DNA of 33,600 bases from Nitrosovibrio sp. Nv4 (GCA_943330455.2 CALQHT020000032.1:1-33600); one strand, 5' to 3'. Positions 16,199-25,242 are shown, counted from the first letter of the stretch. Made by a program: numbers and translations. The notes: a model not told the origin generated them from the sequence alone.

Positions 16199-16571
16199 GG
16201 AGCCCCTTTGTTGTGGCCGCGTTGCAGGATACCGGCGTTAGAGCATGATCACGCTGAGCGGAACGTCACAGCGTGTGAATCATGCGATCAAACAAAGAGC
16301 TAGAGCGGTTTTCCGATTCCAGTCAGGGTGAAACCGCTCCAGACCGGGATGATCGTGCGTTGTCGGAAAAATTCAAGGACGGAGTCTGTTACAATCGCCG
16401 ATAAGTTCGGGATAACCGTGTTCTCTTGGGGGGTGTATCGATCGCGGACGCCATCGCCGCGGGGAGCATGAACGTCCTGACATCTGTCGGCCTCGGGGAG
16501 AACTGTGGTGGCGCGCGCCATGCATCTTGGCCGACGGGGGGAGCAGGCCTAGGCCAGCCTCCCGGCCTCGC
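16199..16571. other. Intergenic region between lysR and ygfZ
   Basis: This 373-base stretch holds no convincing gene. Its left part is a dispersed palindromic repeat (16240-16341). A minus-strand frame of 73 codons ends inside that repeat and is probably spurious. Near 16543-16563 the sequence around GGCCTAGGCC forms a short GC-rich palindrome upstream, on the minus strand, of nothing obvious. Confidence 0.45.
16240..16341. repeat. Second type of dispersed palindromic repeat
   Basis: Two hairpins lie in tandem: CATGATCACGCTG with CAGCGTGTGAATCATG, then GAGCGGTTTT with GAAACCGCTC, joined by AAACAAAGAGCTAGAGCGG. By recall, very similar sequences are scattered through the genomes of rhizobia and acetic acid bacteria as intergenic palindromes. 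It differs in sequence from the ATACCAACC family in this window and occurs once here. Confidence 0.7.
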
Positions 16572-17387
16572 TCAGCCCGTGTTCGGCGTCAGTCGCATCC
16601 ATGTCGGGACCGATGTCGTCAATGTCGCGTCTCCGCAGGACAGCGCAGCGTCCATGGCGTCCAGTCGCAACAGGGCCAGCCCGGCCTGATCGCGACCGGA
16701 TCGCATCGTGCCCACGTCTACATCGTTGCGCAGGATTGGCGTGCCGGGGGCGGGCAGGGGGCCGTCAACGGACACCGGAACCAGGCGGCGTTTCACCAAT
16801 CCGCGGTATTTGGTGCGCGCGGTCAGTTCCTGGCCCATGTAGCATCCCTTGGTCCAGGAGATGCCGCGCAATTCATCGAATCCGGCTTCCAGCAGGATCG
16901 ATTTCTCGGCCTCCATGTCGCGGGATCCCTCGGGCAAGCCCAACGCGATGCGGTGGCGATCCCAATCGGATTCGAACGCCGCTGTCGGCAATGGCCCGTC
17001 CGAGATCAGCCGCCATCCGGCGTTTGGCAGCCTCGGGTCGAGTGACATGATCTCGGTTGCCCCCGGTTGTCCGTCCCAGGCGACATGCACGTGCAATTCC
17101 TCGGCGGCGCGCAATGTCACTTTCGACCGCAGACGAAAGCGGGTCAGTCGCTGGAGCAGCATGGGCACCTGATCCCGCTCGCAGTCCAGCAACAGGCGTT
17201 CGCCGTCTGAAAAGACGAAGAAATCGGCCAGCCATTTGCCTTGCGGCGTCAGCAGCGCGGCCCATACGGCCTGGCCGCGTTCGGCCAGCGCCACGTCGTT
17301 GGACACAAGGCCTTGCAGGAAGGCCACTCGGTCCTCCCCTTCCACTGAGATCACGCCCCGTCCGGGCAATGCCGCCAATTTTGCCAT
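16572..17387 (-). CDS. ygfZ: YgfZ/CAF17 folate-binding protein for Fe-S cluster assembly
   Basis: A 271-residue protein of the GcvT-like YgfZ family, which binds tetrahydrofolate and helps assemble or repair certain iron-sulfur enzymes. The diagnostic motif KGCYMGQE is present with Cys182. The N-terminal 'GVISVEGEDRVAFLQGLVSNDV' and 'AALLTPQGKWLADFFVF' also match the family. Length is normal for alphaproteobacteria. The start at 17387 gives the usual 'MAKLAALPGRG' opening, although no ribosome site is visible; an in-frame ATG at 17426 would add 13 residues without a better site. It is divergent from the GT4 gene and not part of any visible operon. Confidence 0.9.
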   Translation of the reverse strand: MAKLAALPGRGVISVEGEDRVAFLQGLVSNDVALAERGQAVWAALLTPQGKWLADFFVFSDGERLLLDCERDQVPMLLQRLTRFRLRSKVTLRAAEELHVHVAWDGQPGATEIMSLDPRLPNAGWRLISDGPLPTAAFESDWDRHRIALGLPEGSRDMEAEKSILLEAGFDELRGISWTKGCYMGQELTARTKYRGLVKRRLVPVSVDGPLPAPGTPILRNDVDVGTMRSGRDQAGLALLRLDAMDAALSCGDATLTTSVPTWMRLTPNTG

Positions 17388-17514
17388 AGGAGAAAGGTAG
17401 GGGCTGCGCGATTCTGTGCAAGGCATGGGCGGCACACGCAAGGACACCATATGGAGCAACGACCGGGCGTTCGACGTGATATGCACGCCATGAAGAGGGT
17501 AGCCGGGTCGATAT

Positions 17515-18534
17515 ATGAAAATCGCGCATATCATGGCGGGTGCCACCACGGGCGGCGCCGAGTTGTTCTATGAGCGGCTGACGATCGCCATGGGGCAGGG
17601 TGGGGACGACGTGTTGCCCGTCATTCGCCGTGATCCAGGTCGAGCCCAAAGATTGCGGGCGGGTGGACTCAATCCGCGAGAATTTGGCTTCGGCGGGCCG
17701 CTGGACATTCTGACAAGGCCGCGCCTGACCGCGGAATTGCGCCGATTCGCCCCCCGAGTGGCGGTGGCGTGGATGAACCGGGCGGCGCGTTTCACGCCGG
17801 TTGGGGATTGGGTGCTGGCCGGCCGGTTGGGCGGGTTTTACGACCTGTCCTATTATCGCTTGTGCGACCACCTGATCGGCAACACACGGGGCATCGTCGA
17901 CTGGATCACCGGCCATGGTTGGCCCGCGGAACGAGCGCATTATCTGCCCAATTTCGTGCCTGACATGGCAGGGGCCGCGCCGGCGGTTTTGGACATACCC
18001 GTGGGCGCGCCGATCGTGCTGGCTCTGGGCCGGCTGCATCGCAACAAGGCCTTCGACGTGCTGATCCGTGCGCTACCCGCCCTGCCGAACGTCCACGCCG
18101 TTATCGCCGGGGAGGGTGACGAGCGTTCGGCGCTGTTGGACCTGGCGCGCCGCGAACATGTCGCCGATCGGGTCCATATTCTGGGTTGGCGACAGGACAC
18201 GGCGGCCCTGCTTGCCGCCTCGGACGTTCTGGTTTGCCCGTCCCGCCATGAGCCTCTGGGCAACGTCGTGATTGAGGGGTGGTCAGCCGGTCGTCCCGTG
18301 GTCGCCGCGGCCTCGGCGGGCCCGGTCGAACTGATCCGCGACGGCGCCGATGGGCTGCTGGTGCCCGTTGAGGACCCGGCGGCGCTCGCACGGGCACTGG
18401 ATCGGGCCCTGAGCGATCGGGATTGCGCGATCTCATTGGCGCAAGCCGGCCGGATTCGCTACGAAGCCGACTTCGCCCAGACGTCGGTGGTGGCGCGCTG
18501 GCGCCAGTTCCTCGCCACCGTGGAGAAAGCCTGA
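17515..18534 (+). CDS. Glycosyltransferase family 4
   Basis: A 339-residue GT-B glycosyltransferase. The N-terminal lobe opens with 'KIAHIMAGATTGGAELFYERL', the Gly-rich acceptor-side loop. The C-terminal donor lobe shows 'APIVLALGRLHRNKAFDVLIRAL', 'VHAVIAGEGDERSALLDLA' and the retaining-GT4 motif 'EPLGNVVIEGWSAGRPVVA' with its two glutamates seven apart. The sugar and acceptor cannot be told from the sequence. Its stop codon overlaps the start of the asparagine synthase gene by one base (TGATG), so the two are co-expressed; such pairs are typical of surface polysaccharide loci. The ribosome site is weak. Confidence 0.88.
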   Translation: MKIAHIMAGATTGGAELFYERLTIAMGQGGDDVLPVIRRDPGRAQRLRAGGLNPREFGFGGPLDILTRPRLTAELRRFAPRVAVAWMNRAARFTPVGDWVLAGRLGGFYDLSYYRLCDHLIGNTRGIVDWITGHGWPAERAHYLPNFVPDMAGAAPAVLDIPVGAPIVLALGRLHRNKAFDVLIRALPALPNVHAVIAGEGDERSALLDLARREHVADRVHILGWRQDTAALLAASDVLVCPSRHEPLGNVVIEGWSAGRPVVAAASAGPVELIRDGADGLLVPVEDPAALARALDRALSDRDCAISLAQAGRIRYEADFAQTSVVARWRQFLATVEKA

Positions 18535-20297
18535 TGTGCGGCATTGCCGGCCTGATCCTGTCGTCGGGCGCGCCGCCTCCCGATCCCGTGACCTTGACCC
18601 GGCTGATCGAGGCGCTGCGCCATCGCGGGCCGGACGGCAACGGACAGTCCGTGGTCGGGCGAGTCGCGTTGCTGCACAACCGGTTGTCGATCATCGATCT
18701 CGTGACCGGCGATCAGCCATTCTTCGCGGGCCCGGCGACCCTGGTCGCGAATGGCGAGGTCTATAATTACCGCGAATTGCGGGACACCATGCCGGGTGTC
18801 AATTTCGCCACCAACAGCGATTGCGAACCGCCCTTGCATCTGTGGCTGCAGTACGGCGCCGATTATGCGGAGAAGCTGCGCGGCATGTATGCCATCGCGA
18901 TCCACGAACGGGTGAAGCGCAGTGTCACGCTCACGCGTGACCCGTTTGGGATCAAGCCGCTCTATATCGCCCAGGTCGATGGCGGGCTGGCCTTCGCCTC
19001 CGAACCCCAGGCCCTGCTGGAAGCTGGCTTGGTCTCGCGCGTCGTGCGCCCCTCGGCGCGGGAGGAGCTGTTGCAGCTCCAATTCACCACCGGCGCCGAT
19101 ACGATCTTCGAGGGTATCCAGCGGTTGCTGCCGGGCGAGACGCTGACCTGCGCGGATGGCCATATCCTGGACCGCAAACGCATCTCGTTCATCCCGGAAG
19201 GCGGGCCGGAGACGATTGACGAAGACACCGCGTTGACTCGCCTGGATCGCGCGCTGATGGAAAGCGTCGATCTGCACCAGCGCAGCGACGTGCCCTATGG
19301 CATGTTCCTGTCGGGTGGGATCGACAGCGCCACCTTGATCACCCTGATGGCGCGCCTGAACAGCGAACCGGTGCTGGCGTTCACGGCCGGGTTCGACGCT
19401 CCAGGTGCGGCGGATGAACGCGAACATGCCGCCGTCGTCGCCAAGGCGGTCGGTGCGCGGCACGAATCGATCGAGGTGAATGAGGCGATGGTCTGGCAAC
19501 ATTTGCCGGAGATCGTCGCCGCCATGGACGATCCCGCCGCCGATTACGCCATCATCCCGACCTGGTTTCTGGCCCAGCGTGCGCGCCAGGACGTGAAGGT
19601 GGTGCTGAGCGGGGAGGGCGGGGACGAGATTTTCGCCGGCTACAGCCGCTATCGCAGTGCCATGCGGCCCTGGTGGCTGGGCGGGCGGGCCATGTGGGCG
19701 CGTGGCAGCTTCGATAAGGTGGACGTGTTGCGAACCCGCCCGTCAAGCTGGCGGGACGGGATCGCCGCGGCCGAGGCGCGGGCCGCGGAAGGCGGTCGAG
19801 GACGTCTGGCCGCCGCGCAATGCACGGATATGGCGGATTGGCTGCCGCACGACCTGCTGCTGAAGCTGGATCGCTGCTTGATGGCCCATGCGGTGGAGGG
19901 GCGGACGCCGTTCCTGGACCGTGGCATCGCGGAGGCCGCGTTCCGCCTGCCGGACGGGCTGAAGCTGCGCGACGGGATGGGCAAGTGGATCCTGCGCAAA
20001 TGGCTGGAAAAGAACCTGCCGGTCGCGCGTCCCTTCGCGCCGAAACAGGGCTTCACCGTTCCGGTCGGCGCCTGGATCAAGGGGCAGGGGTCAAGATTGG
20101 GGCCGCTGGTTGCCGCTCAGCCAGGGGTTGCCGAGATCGCGCATCCGGACCGAGTGGTGGCCCTGTTCGGCGATATCCGTCGCTGGCGGCACGGATTCGC
20201 CTGCTGGAAGCTGCTGTTCTACGCGTTGTGGCACCGCCGGCATATTCTGGGCCTGCCGCCGGCGGGGGACGTGTTTCAGACCTTGGCGGCGCGGTAG
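18534..20297 (+). CDS. asnB: Asparagine synthase, glutamine-hydrolysing
   Basis: A 587-residue two-domain enzyme. Residues 1 to about 200 form the class II glutamine amidotransferase, with the catalytic Cys2 exposed after removal of Met ('MCGIAGL') and conserved 'RHRGPDG', 'NRLSIIDL' and 'NGEVYNY'. The synthetase domain has the ATP PP-loop SGGIDS at 260-265, 'LSGEGGDEIFAGYSRY' and 'VEGRTPFLDRGIAE'. It makes an amide from aspartate or a related acid using glutamine and ATP. Coupled to a GT4 gene, it may amidate a sugar acid or other glycan precursor instead of making free asparagine; many polysaccharide loci carry such AsnB homologues. It ends just before palindromic repeat D. Confidence 0.92.
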   Translation: MCGIAGLILSSGAPPPDPVTLTRLIEALRHRGPDGNGQSVVGRVALLHNRLSIIDLVTGDQPFFAGPATLVANGEVYNYRELRDTMPGVNFATNSDCEPPLHLWLQYGADYAEKLRGMYAIAIHERVKRSVTLTRDPFGIKPLYIAQVDGGLAFASEPQALLEAGLVSRVVRPSAREELLQLQFTTGADTIFEGIQRLLPGETLTCADGHILDRKRISFIPEGGPETIDEDTALTRLDRALMESVDLHQRSDVPYGMFLSGGIDSATLITLMARLNSEPVLAFTAGFDAPGAADEREHAAVVAKAVGARHESIEVNEAMVWQHLPEIVAAMDDPAADYAIIPTWFLAQRARQDVKVVLSGEGGDEIFAGYSRYRSAMRPWWLGGRAMWARGSFDKVDVLRTRPSSWRDGIAAAEARAAEGGRGRLAAAQCTDMADWLPHDLLLKLDRCLMAHAVEGRTPFLDRGIAEAAFRLPDGLKLRDGMGKWILRKWLEKNLPVARPFAPKQGFTVPVGAWIKGQGSRLGPLVAAQPGVAEIAHPDRVVALFGDIRRWRHGFACWKLLFYALWHRRHILGLPPAGDVFQTLAAR

Positions 20298-20316
20298 CGA
20301 GGCCGGGGCGCCGGTC

Positions 20317-20475
20317 ATACCAACTGGCCGAAAGATTGCGTGCATCGCCAGTTACCGTCATTGCCGGACTTGATCCGGCAACCCGCCCGCCTTCCGTTGA
20401 AGCGCGGGTTGCCGGGTCAAGCCCTGCAATGACGGTCAGGGTACACTACAGGGCAGTCTTTCGGCCGGCCGTTAT
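20317..20475. repeat. Palindromic intergenic repeat, copy D
   Basis: The outer arms are ATACCAACTGGCCGAAAGAT and the complementary ...CTTTCGGCCGGCCGTTAT. The inner core contains TTACCGTCATTGCCGG, GGCAACCCGCCCGCC and GCGGGTTGCC, which pair in nested fashion. It fills the gap between the convergent asnB (+) and GH130 (-) genes, and its right end provides the TAA stop of the GH130 gene. Role as two-way terminator is likely. Confidence 0.8.
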
Positions 20476-21827
20476 TACACCTTCATCGACCGCAACAGCG
20501 CATCGACGTCCATCGTTGCAAAGCAGGAAAATGTGTCGGAAACAGCGTAGGGCAGAATGATCTTCCGCTGATGCAGTATGGCGCCGCATGTATAGACGAC
20601 ATTGGGGACGTAGCCTTCACGCTCCGATGGCGCGGGACGGACCAGCGGCTCGCTCGACCGGCCCAAAACCTTGGACGGATCGGCCTTGTCCAACAGCACA
20701 GCCCCAATCGCGTAGCGCCGGACCGGGCCGACCCCATGCGTGAATAACAGCCATCCTTCGTCGAGTTCGATTGGAGAGCCACAATTGCCGATCTGCACGA
20801 ACTCCCATGGGAATTTCGGCGCCAGGATGGGGTGGCCACCATCCCAGCAATACAGGTCGTCCGAATAGATCAGATAGAGGTTCTCGTTGTCCTGTCGGCC
20901 GATCATGGCATATCGGCCGTCGATCTTGCGCGGAAACAGGGCCATGCCCTTGTTTCGAGCCGCGGTTCCCCGCAACGGCAGCATCCGAAAAGACACGAAG
21001 TCCGTCGTCTCGATCAACTCGGACCGGATCGCTCGGCCAGTATAGGCAGTGTAGGTGGCGTAATAGGTCCGCTTTCCCTCGTCGGTGAACGCGACGAACC
21101 TCGCATCCTCGATCCCGTTCGATTGGGATTCGGTGATCGGGAAGATTACCCGCTCGCTGATATCCTCCTCGCCCTTGAATACCACTTCGACGTCGTCGCC
21201 ATGCACGCCGGGAACCCAGTATCGAATCGTTGGAGCCGAGGCCAGACGCGCTGTCGGATCGATGACAACCTGGCCCGACGCCAGAATCGATCCGGACCGG
21301 AACGTCAGCGACGAAATATGACCTTCCCCAACGGCGCGCAGGCTGAGGATGAAGCGGCAACCACCGTCCGGCGCGTTCGTCTGATTCGGATGCATGACGA
21401 TGCTGGGGTTGAACAGAGCCGACGCTTCGAAAGAATATTCGTTCATGAAATAAGCGCCGACCAACTGGCGCTGGATCTTGCTGAAGTCGTCATGCGATTC
21501 CAGAGCGATTTCCATCTCGTCAGCCCTGGCTTCGAATTTCTCCAGCAGGTTGCGATGACGCCCCTGAAAATTTTCCAGTACATCGGCCAGTTGGCTGGCC
21601 GCGATCGCCGGGTCGAGCGCCAGCACGCGGTCGACAATATGGTTCGCCCGTGTCTTGTCGGTGGGGTTGAGGTCCCGAGGCTCGGTCGCCGGCCTGAACG
21701 GCCGCACGAGAACGCGCGTCGGATCGGGGCACAGGTAAAGGGCCTGCCGGTTCAGGAAGGTCGCGTAGGGCAAGGCAGCCTCGATTTGGTTGCTGGCATT
21801 GTGGGTTCGATCAACGGATGGTCGCAC
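20475..21827 (-). CDS. GH130 family beta-mannoside phosphorylase or hydrolase
   Basis: A 450-residue protein with the five-bladed beta-propeller motifs of glycoside hydrolase family 130, whose members cleave beta-mannosides, most by phosphorolysis to mannose 1-phosphate, and can work in reverse. Visible are 'NGIEDARFVAF' (Glu240, Asp241; usual form xEDPR), 'YYATYTAYTG', 'MALFPRKIDGRYAMIGRQ', 'GNCGSPIELDEGWLLFTHGVG' (His364), 'LLDKADPSKVLGRSSEPL' and 'VPNVVYTCGAI'. About 110 N-terminal residues, mostly helical, precede the propeller and contain 'RVLVRPFRPA'. There is no signal peptide, so it is intracellular. The GTG start at 21827 is the only choice after an in-frame stop at 21849-21851. Its stop lies in repeat D. 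It follows a GT-fusion and a ManA-like gene on the same strand. Confidence 0.85.
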   Translation of the reverse strand: MRPSVDRTHNASNQIEAALPYATFLNRQALYLCPDPTRVLVRPFRPATEPRDLNPTDKTRANHIVDRVLALDPAIAASQLADVLENFQGRHRNLLEKFEARADEMEIALESHDDFSKIQRQLVGAYFMNEYSFEASALFNPSIVMHPNQTNAPDGGCRFILSLRAVGEGHISSLTFRSGSILASGQVVIDPTARLASAPTIRYWVPGVHGDDVEVVFKGEEDISERVIFPITESQSNGIEDARFVAFTDEGKRTYYATYTAYTGRAIRSELIETTDFVSFRMLPLRGTAARNKGMALFPRKIDGRYAMIGRQDNENLYLIYSDDLYCWDGGHPILAPKFPWEFVQIGNCGSPIELDEGWLLFTHGVGPVRRYAIGAVLLDKADPSKVLGRSSEPLVRPAPSEREGYVPNVVYTCGAILHQRKIILPYAVSDTFSCFATMDVDALLRSMKV

Positions 21828-22029
21828 CCCTGAGGTTGTGCGTAGGCGTTAATCCTGATCATTGGCAAGGATTCGCGGCACGGATTGCTTTCATGCGTGT
21901 CAGGTTCGGCCCCCGGATCGACCCCGTGCGCGACCGTCGCCGGTTTGACCATGCATCAAGTGGGTCACGGACGATGCCTCCGATGACGGGGGCGTGCGTT
22001 GCCATGGCCTCCCCGATGCGCCGACCATC

Positions 22030-24327
22030 CTATGCGCGGAGGCTTAGGACAGGCTCGAGCGTCGCTTGCGCCCGGTCGGTACGGGCAAGCTGTCGCATCT
22101 CCGCAAGACCGAGCAGATAGGATAGGACCGATTCGGCGCCACGGTTCTCGTTGGGACGGTCGGAATGCAGCCCGTCCCGGCAGCCGCCCGTGTCCGCGTC
22201 AACCAGGGACACCCCCAAATCATTCCCCCCGTGGAACCACGCCAGCGCCCGTTCGGCGTCGACATTCCATGCCGGATCGCCGGTCGCGGTCCATGCCGCC
22301 AGGCATGCCGAGATCGTCGCGGCAGCTTCCAGCGGTTGTTGATCGAACGGCCGCGGAGCCATACGCAATTCGCCGAATCCATCTGTCCCAACGGGGCGAA
22401 ACAACCCGGTCGAGGTGGTCTGCTTCCCCATGAGCCAGCGCAATGAGCGCAATCCGGCATCCTGATAGGCGCGCGTGCCGGTGGAAACGCCGGTTGCGAT
22501 CAGCGCCTGGCACAGGCGCGCGTTGTCATAGGAGAGCCCTGCCTCGAACCACCCCCAATCCTCGGTCGCGGTCTCCGCCAGGATCGTCATCAGCCTGCCG
22601 GCGAGAATATGGCGCATCCGGTTCGCCTGCATATTGCCGCCGACGACCGATCGGTATGCGTGCAATCCGAGCAATGTGAATGCCCAGGCACGCGGGGAGG
22701 TGAAGCTCTGGGTGGCGGGAAGTGCCTCCGCAAACAGGGACGCGGCCCACTGGCGGCGGGGCGCGCTCATGTCGCCGCGGGCGCATTCGCCCAGGGCCCA
22801 TAGCGTGCGGCCATGGCTGTCTTCAGACCCACGATCCTCCAACCAGCGCCGGTCGAAGCTCATGAAATTGCGGAATCGCTTGGTGTCGGGATTCCATGCA
22901 TGCTGAATGAACGCCGCCAAACGGGCCGAGAGCGGTTCCGGGAGGCTGGGTTCCTGCGTGCTCCCCAGTGCGCAGGCCAGCAACAAGGCGCGGGCGTTGT
23001 CGTCAACGCAATAGCCGTGCGACCGATCCGCAACCGAATGGACGGCGTGCTGGAGCATCCCGGTATCGTCGCACATGGACAGCAGATGGCCGAACCTGAG
23101 CTCGGGCAAAGGTTGCGCGGGGGGGCGCGGTTCGCGCGACGGCAGGGCCTGGACCGAACCGGAGATCACCCGGAACCGATGGCCACGATGGGCCTGATCG
23201 AAGACGCTCAGGTAGTTTTCAGCGGTGCGTTCCCAGGTCATCGATCGGCTGGTCTGGTAGGCGGCCTCGCGCATCGCCTGGCGGCGTATATCGTCACTCA
23301 GCAATCCCGCCACCGCCTGACCGGTGGATTGCGCGTCACTGAACGGCACCAGAATACCGCGGCCGTCGGCCAGCAGTTCTCGCGCATGCCAGTACGGCGT
23401 CGACACGACCGCCTTCCCCAGCCCGAAACTATAGGCCAACGTGCCGGATGTCATTTGCGCTTCGGTCAGGTAGGGCGTGACATAGACGTCGCACATGGAA
23501 ATGAAATCGAGCAAGGTCGGGCGGTCCACGAATTGATCGAGGAACACGACATTATCGTCGACACCCCGATCCCGGGTGCGCTGCATCAGTCTTTCGCGAT
23601 AGGCCTCGCCTTCATCGCGCACGAGGTTCGGATGCGTGGCACCGAGCACGACGTAGATGGCGTCCGGGCGGGTTTGCAGGATCGCCGGCATGGCATCGAT
23701 CATGACCTCGATGCCCTTGTTGGGCGACAGCAGGCCGAAGGTCAGAATGACAGGACGACCGGCGAAACCCAGACGGGCCTTGGCCTGATCCGGTTCGGCA
23801 AAGGCGACGTCGGGGATTCCGTGTGGGATGAACTCGATCTTTTCCCGCGGGACCTGGTAGACCGTTTGCAGCAGTTCTCGGCCTTTCTCGGCCATCACGA
23901 CGACGCGCGACGATGCATTGACCAGACGGCCAAGGACGCTGCGTTGTATGGGGGAGGGGCGGGCCAGCACCGTGTGCAGGGTTGTGATGACGGGGATGTT
24001 CAGGCGGGATACCAATGCCAGCACGTGGCCGCCGGCCTCACCGCCGAAAATCCCGAACTCATGCTGCAGCGACACCGCATCGAAGCCGCCCGTGTTCAGA
24101 ACGCCCGCCGCGTGAACGTAGTCTTCCAGACGATCGTCGTCGATCTGAATACGGACGGTGGGCGGATAGTCATAGCGCTGACCATCATTGTTCATCGCCA
24201 CGATACAGGTGTCGAGGCGCGGGCGCGATGCCGCCACCGCCTGCTGCAGGTCGGTGGTGAAGGTGGCGATTCCGCAGCGGCGGGGGAGCGAATTGCCGAC
24301 AAATGCCACGCGATTTATTTCGGTCAA
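22030..24327 (-). CDS. GT4 glycosyltransferase fused to a C-terminal helical domain
   Basis: A 765-residue, two-part protein. Residues 1 to about 375 are a GT-B glycosyltransferase of family 4: 'FVGNSLPRRCGIATFTTDL', 'FIPHGIPDVAF', 'ILTFGLLSPNKGIEVMIDA' and the donor-site segment beginning at Glu289 ('EAQMTSGTLAYSFGLGK'). Residues about 395-765 look like an (alpha/alpha) barrel: 'YCVDDNARALLLA', 'SEDSHGRTLWALGECA', 'EDWGWFEAGLSYDNARL' and 'ENRGAESVLSYLLGLAEM'; repeated helical pairs with aromatic and acidic residues suggest a glycan-binding or processing site. The start is TTG at 24327, supported by GGAGG 7 bases upstream and a 4-base overlap with the ManA-like gene. The donor is probably a mannose nucleotide, inferred from neighbours only. 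Confidence 0.82.
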   Translation of the reverse strand: MTEINRVAFVGNSLPRRCGIATFTTDLQQAVAASRPRLDTCIVAMNNDGQRYDYPPTVRIQIDDDRLEDYVHAAGVLNTGGFDAVSLQHEFGIFGGEAGGHVLALVSRLNIPVITTLHTVLARPSPIQRSVLGRLVNASSRVVVMAEKGRELLQTVYQVPREKIEFIPHGIPDVAFAEPDQAKARLGFAGRPVILTFGLLSPNKGIEVMIDAMPAILQTRPDAIYVVLGATHPNLVRDEGEAYRERLMQRTRDRGVDDNVVFLDQFVDRPTLLDFISMCDVYVTPYLTEAQMTSGTLAYSFGLGKAVVSTPYWHARELLADGRGILVPFSDAQSTGQAVAGLLSDDIRRQAMREAAYQTSRSMTWERTAENYLSVFDQAHRGHRFRVISGSVQALPSREPRPPAQPLPELRFGHLLSMCDDTGMLQHAVHSVADRSHGYCVDDNARALLLACALGSTQEPSLPEPLSARLAAFIQHAWNPDTKRFRNFMSFDRRWLEDRGSEDSHGRTLWALGECARGDMSAPRRQWAASLFAEALPATQSFTSPRAWAFTLLGLHAYRSVVGGNMQANRMRHILAGRLMTILAETATEDWGWFEAGLSYDNARLCQALIATGVSTGTRAYQDAGLRSLRWLMGKQTTSTGLFRPVGTDGFGELRMAPRPFDQQPLEAAATISACLAAWTATGDPAWNVDAERALAWFHGGNDLGVSLVDADTGGCRDGLHSDRPNENRGAESVLSYLLGLAEMRQLARTDRAQATLEPVLSLRA

Positions 24328-25232
24328 GAGAGTGCCTCCATCAATAGCATTGGCGGGAATTCGGTGGTTTGCGAACCGATCCGGCGCAGAAGGCCGGGGT
24401 CGGGTTGGGTGCCCACATGGGCCAGAAGACATCGTGCTCCGCCCGCGCCGACTTCGATCAAGGCGTGGTCGTCTTCCAGGAACAATGCATCGCCGATCTC
24501 CGCGCCGATCGATCCGGTTCGGATCGAGCCCGCCAGGATCAGGACCCAGGTCTCTCGGGTCGCATGCAGTTCCCAGTGTGACAGCAGTGGGAGATCGATG
24601 TGTTCCAGCACAAAGAAGTCGGTGCACAGCAGCAGCGTCCGGGCGTCGGACAGCCGCCGTCGTGCGGTCTGGTGTCCGACTGGGCCGGCATGGGCGACGG
24701 CCACGGCGTTTTCGATATCGAGAGGTCGTTTGCGACCATAATCGAACAGGCGGAACGTGGTGTCGCTGCGCTGCTGGATTTCGGCCACCACGAGACCGGC
24801 GCCGATGGCATGGATCGTCCCCGCGGGTACGGAGATGATGTCGTCCGGGCAGGCGGGAAACCATGCCACCCGGTCCGCGATTGACCCGTCCTCGATCGCG
24901 GACCGCAGAGTTGCGGGGCTGATCGCTTCCGTCAGACCGAGCGCGATTCTGGCGCCAGGGTCGGCGGACAAGACATACCAAGCCTCGGTCTTGCCGTTCA
25001 TAAGACCGATCGACTGGGCGTAGCGATCATCGGGATGGACCTGAATAGACAGATTCTGCGTCGTAAAGAGCAGCTTCATCAGCAGGGCGGTATCGGGTGC
25101 TGTCTTGTTTGGGTGCTGAAACCAGAGTTCTCCGATGGCGGTGTCGTTCCGACCGATCCGGCTCCAGGGGCGAAGATCGGCGCTGCCCCAGGGCTTGGGA
25201 ACCATCCGAATGGCAGCGCGCTCGACCGTCAT
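24324..25232 (-). CDS. manA: Class I mannose-6-phosphate isomerase-like protein
   Basis: A 302-residue cupin enzyme that should interconvert fructose 6-phosphate and mannose 6-phosphate. Zinc ligands are visible: Gln64 and His66 in 'IQVHPDD', Glu83 in 'GKTEAWYVL', and His141 in 'VPAGTIHAIGAG'. 'WGSADL' and 'GELWF' at the N-terminus also match. It is the short (Bacillus-like) form and not the 390-residue enterobacterial one. The ATG at 25232 has no ribosome site of its own but lies 10 bases after the stop of a small upstream ORF, so coupling is likely. Its stop overlaps the TTG start of the glycosyltransferase fusion. It would feed mannose phosphate to the two downstream sugar enzymes. Confidence 0.87.
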   Translation of the reverse strand: MTVERAAIRMVPKPWGSADLRPWSRIGRNDTAIGELWFQHPNKTAPDTALLMKLLFTTQNLSIQVHPDDRYAQSIGLMNGKTEAWYVLSADPGARIALGLTEAISPATLRSAIEDGSIADRVAWFPACPDDIISVPAGTIHAIGAGLVVAEIQQRSDTTFRLFDYGRKRPLDIENAVAVAHAGPVGHQTARRRLSDARTLLLCTDFFVLEHIDLPLLSHWELHATRETWVLILAGSIRTGSIGAEIGDALFLEDDHALIEVGAGGARCLLAHVGTQPDPGLLRRIGSQTTEFPPMLLMEALS

Positions 25233-25242
25233 CGGAGGGGGG

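Noticed and set aside
16300-16521. 73-codon minus-strand frame between lysR and ygfZ
   Set aside because: Its last residues ('FTLTGIGKPL') are the translation of a dispersed palindrome, and no ribosome site or homology is evident.
22813-24741. 642-codon plus-strand open frame opposite the GT fusion
   Set aside because: The minus-strand GT4 motifs, ribosome site and overlap with the ManA-like gene decide the coding strand.
24328-24981. In-frame N-terminal extension of the GT fusion by 218 codons
   Set aside because: It would lie over the ManA-like gene in another frame and is Arg/Pro-rich; the TTG at 24327 with GGAGG is a better start.
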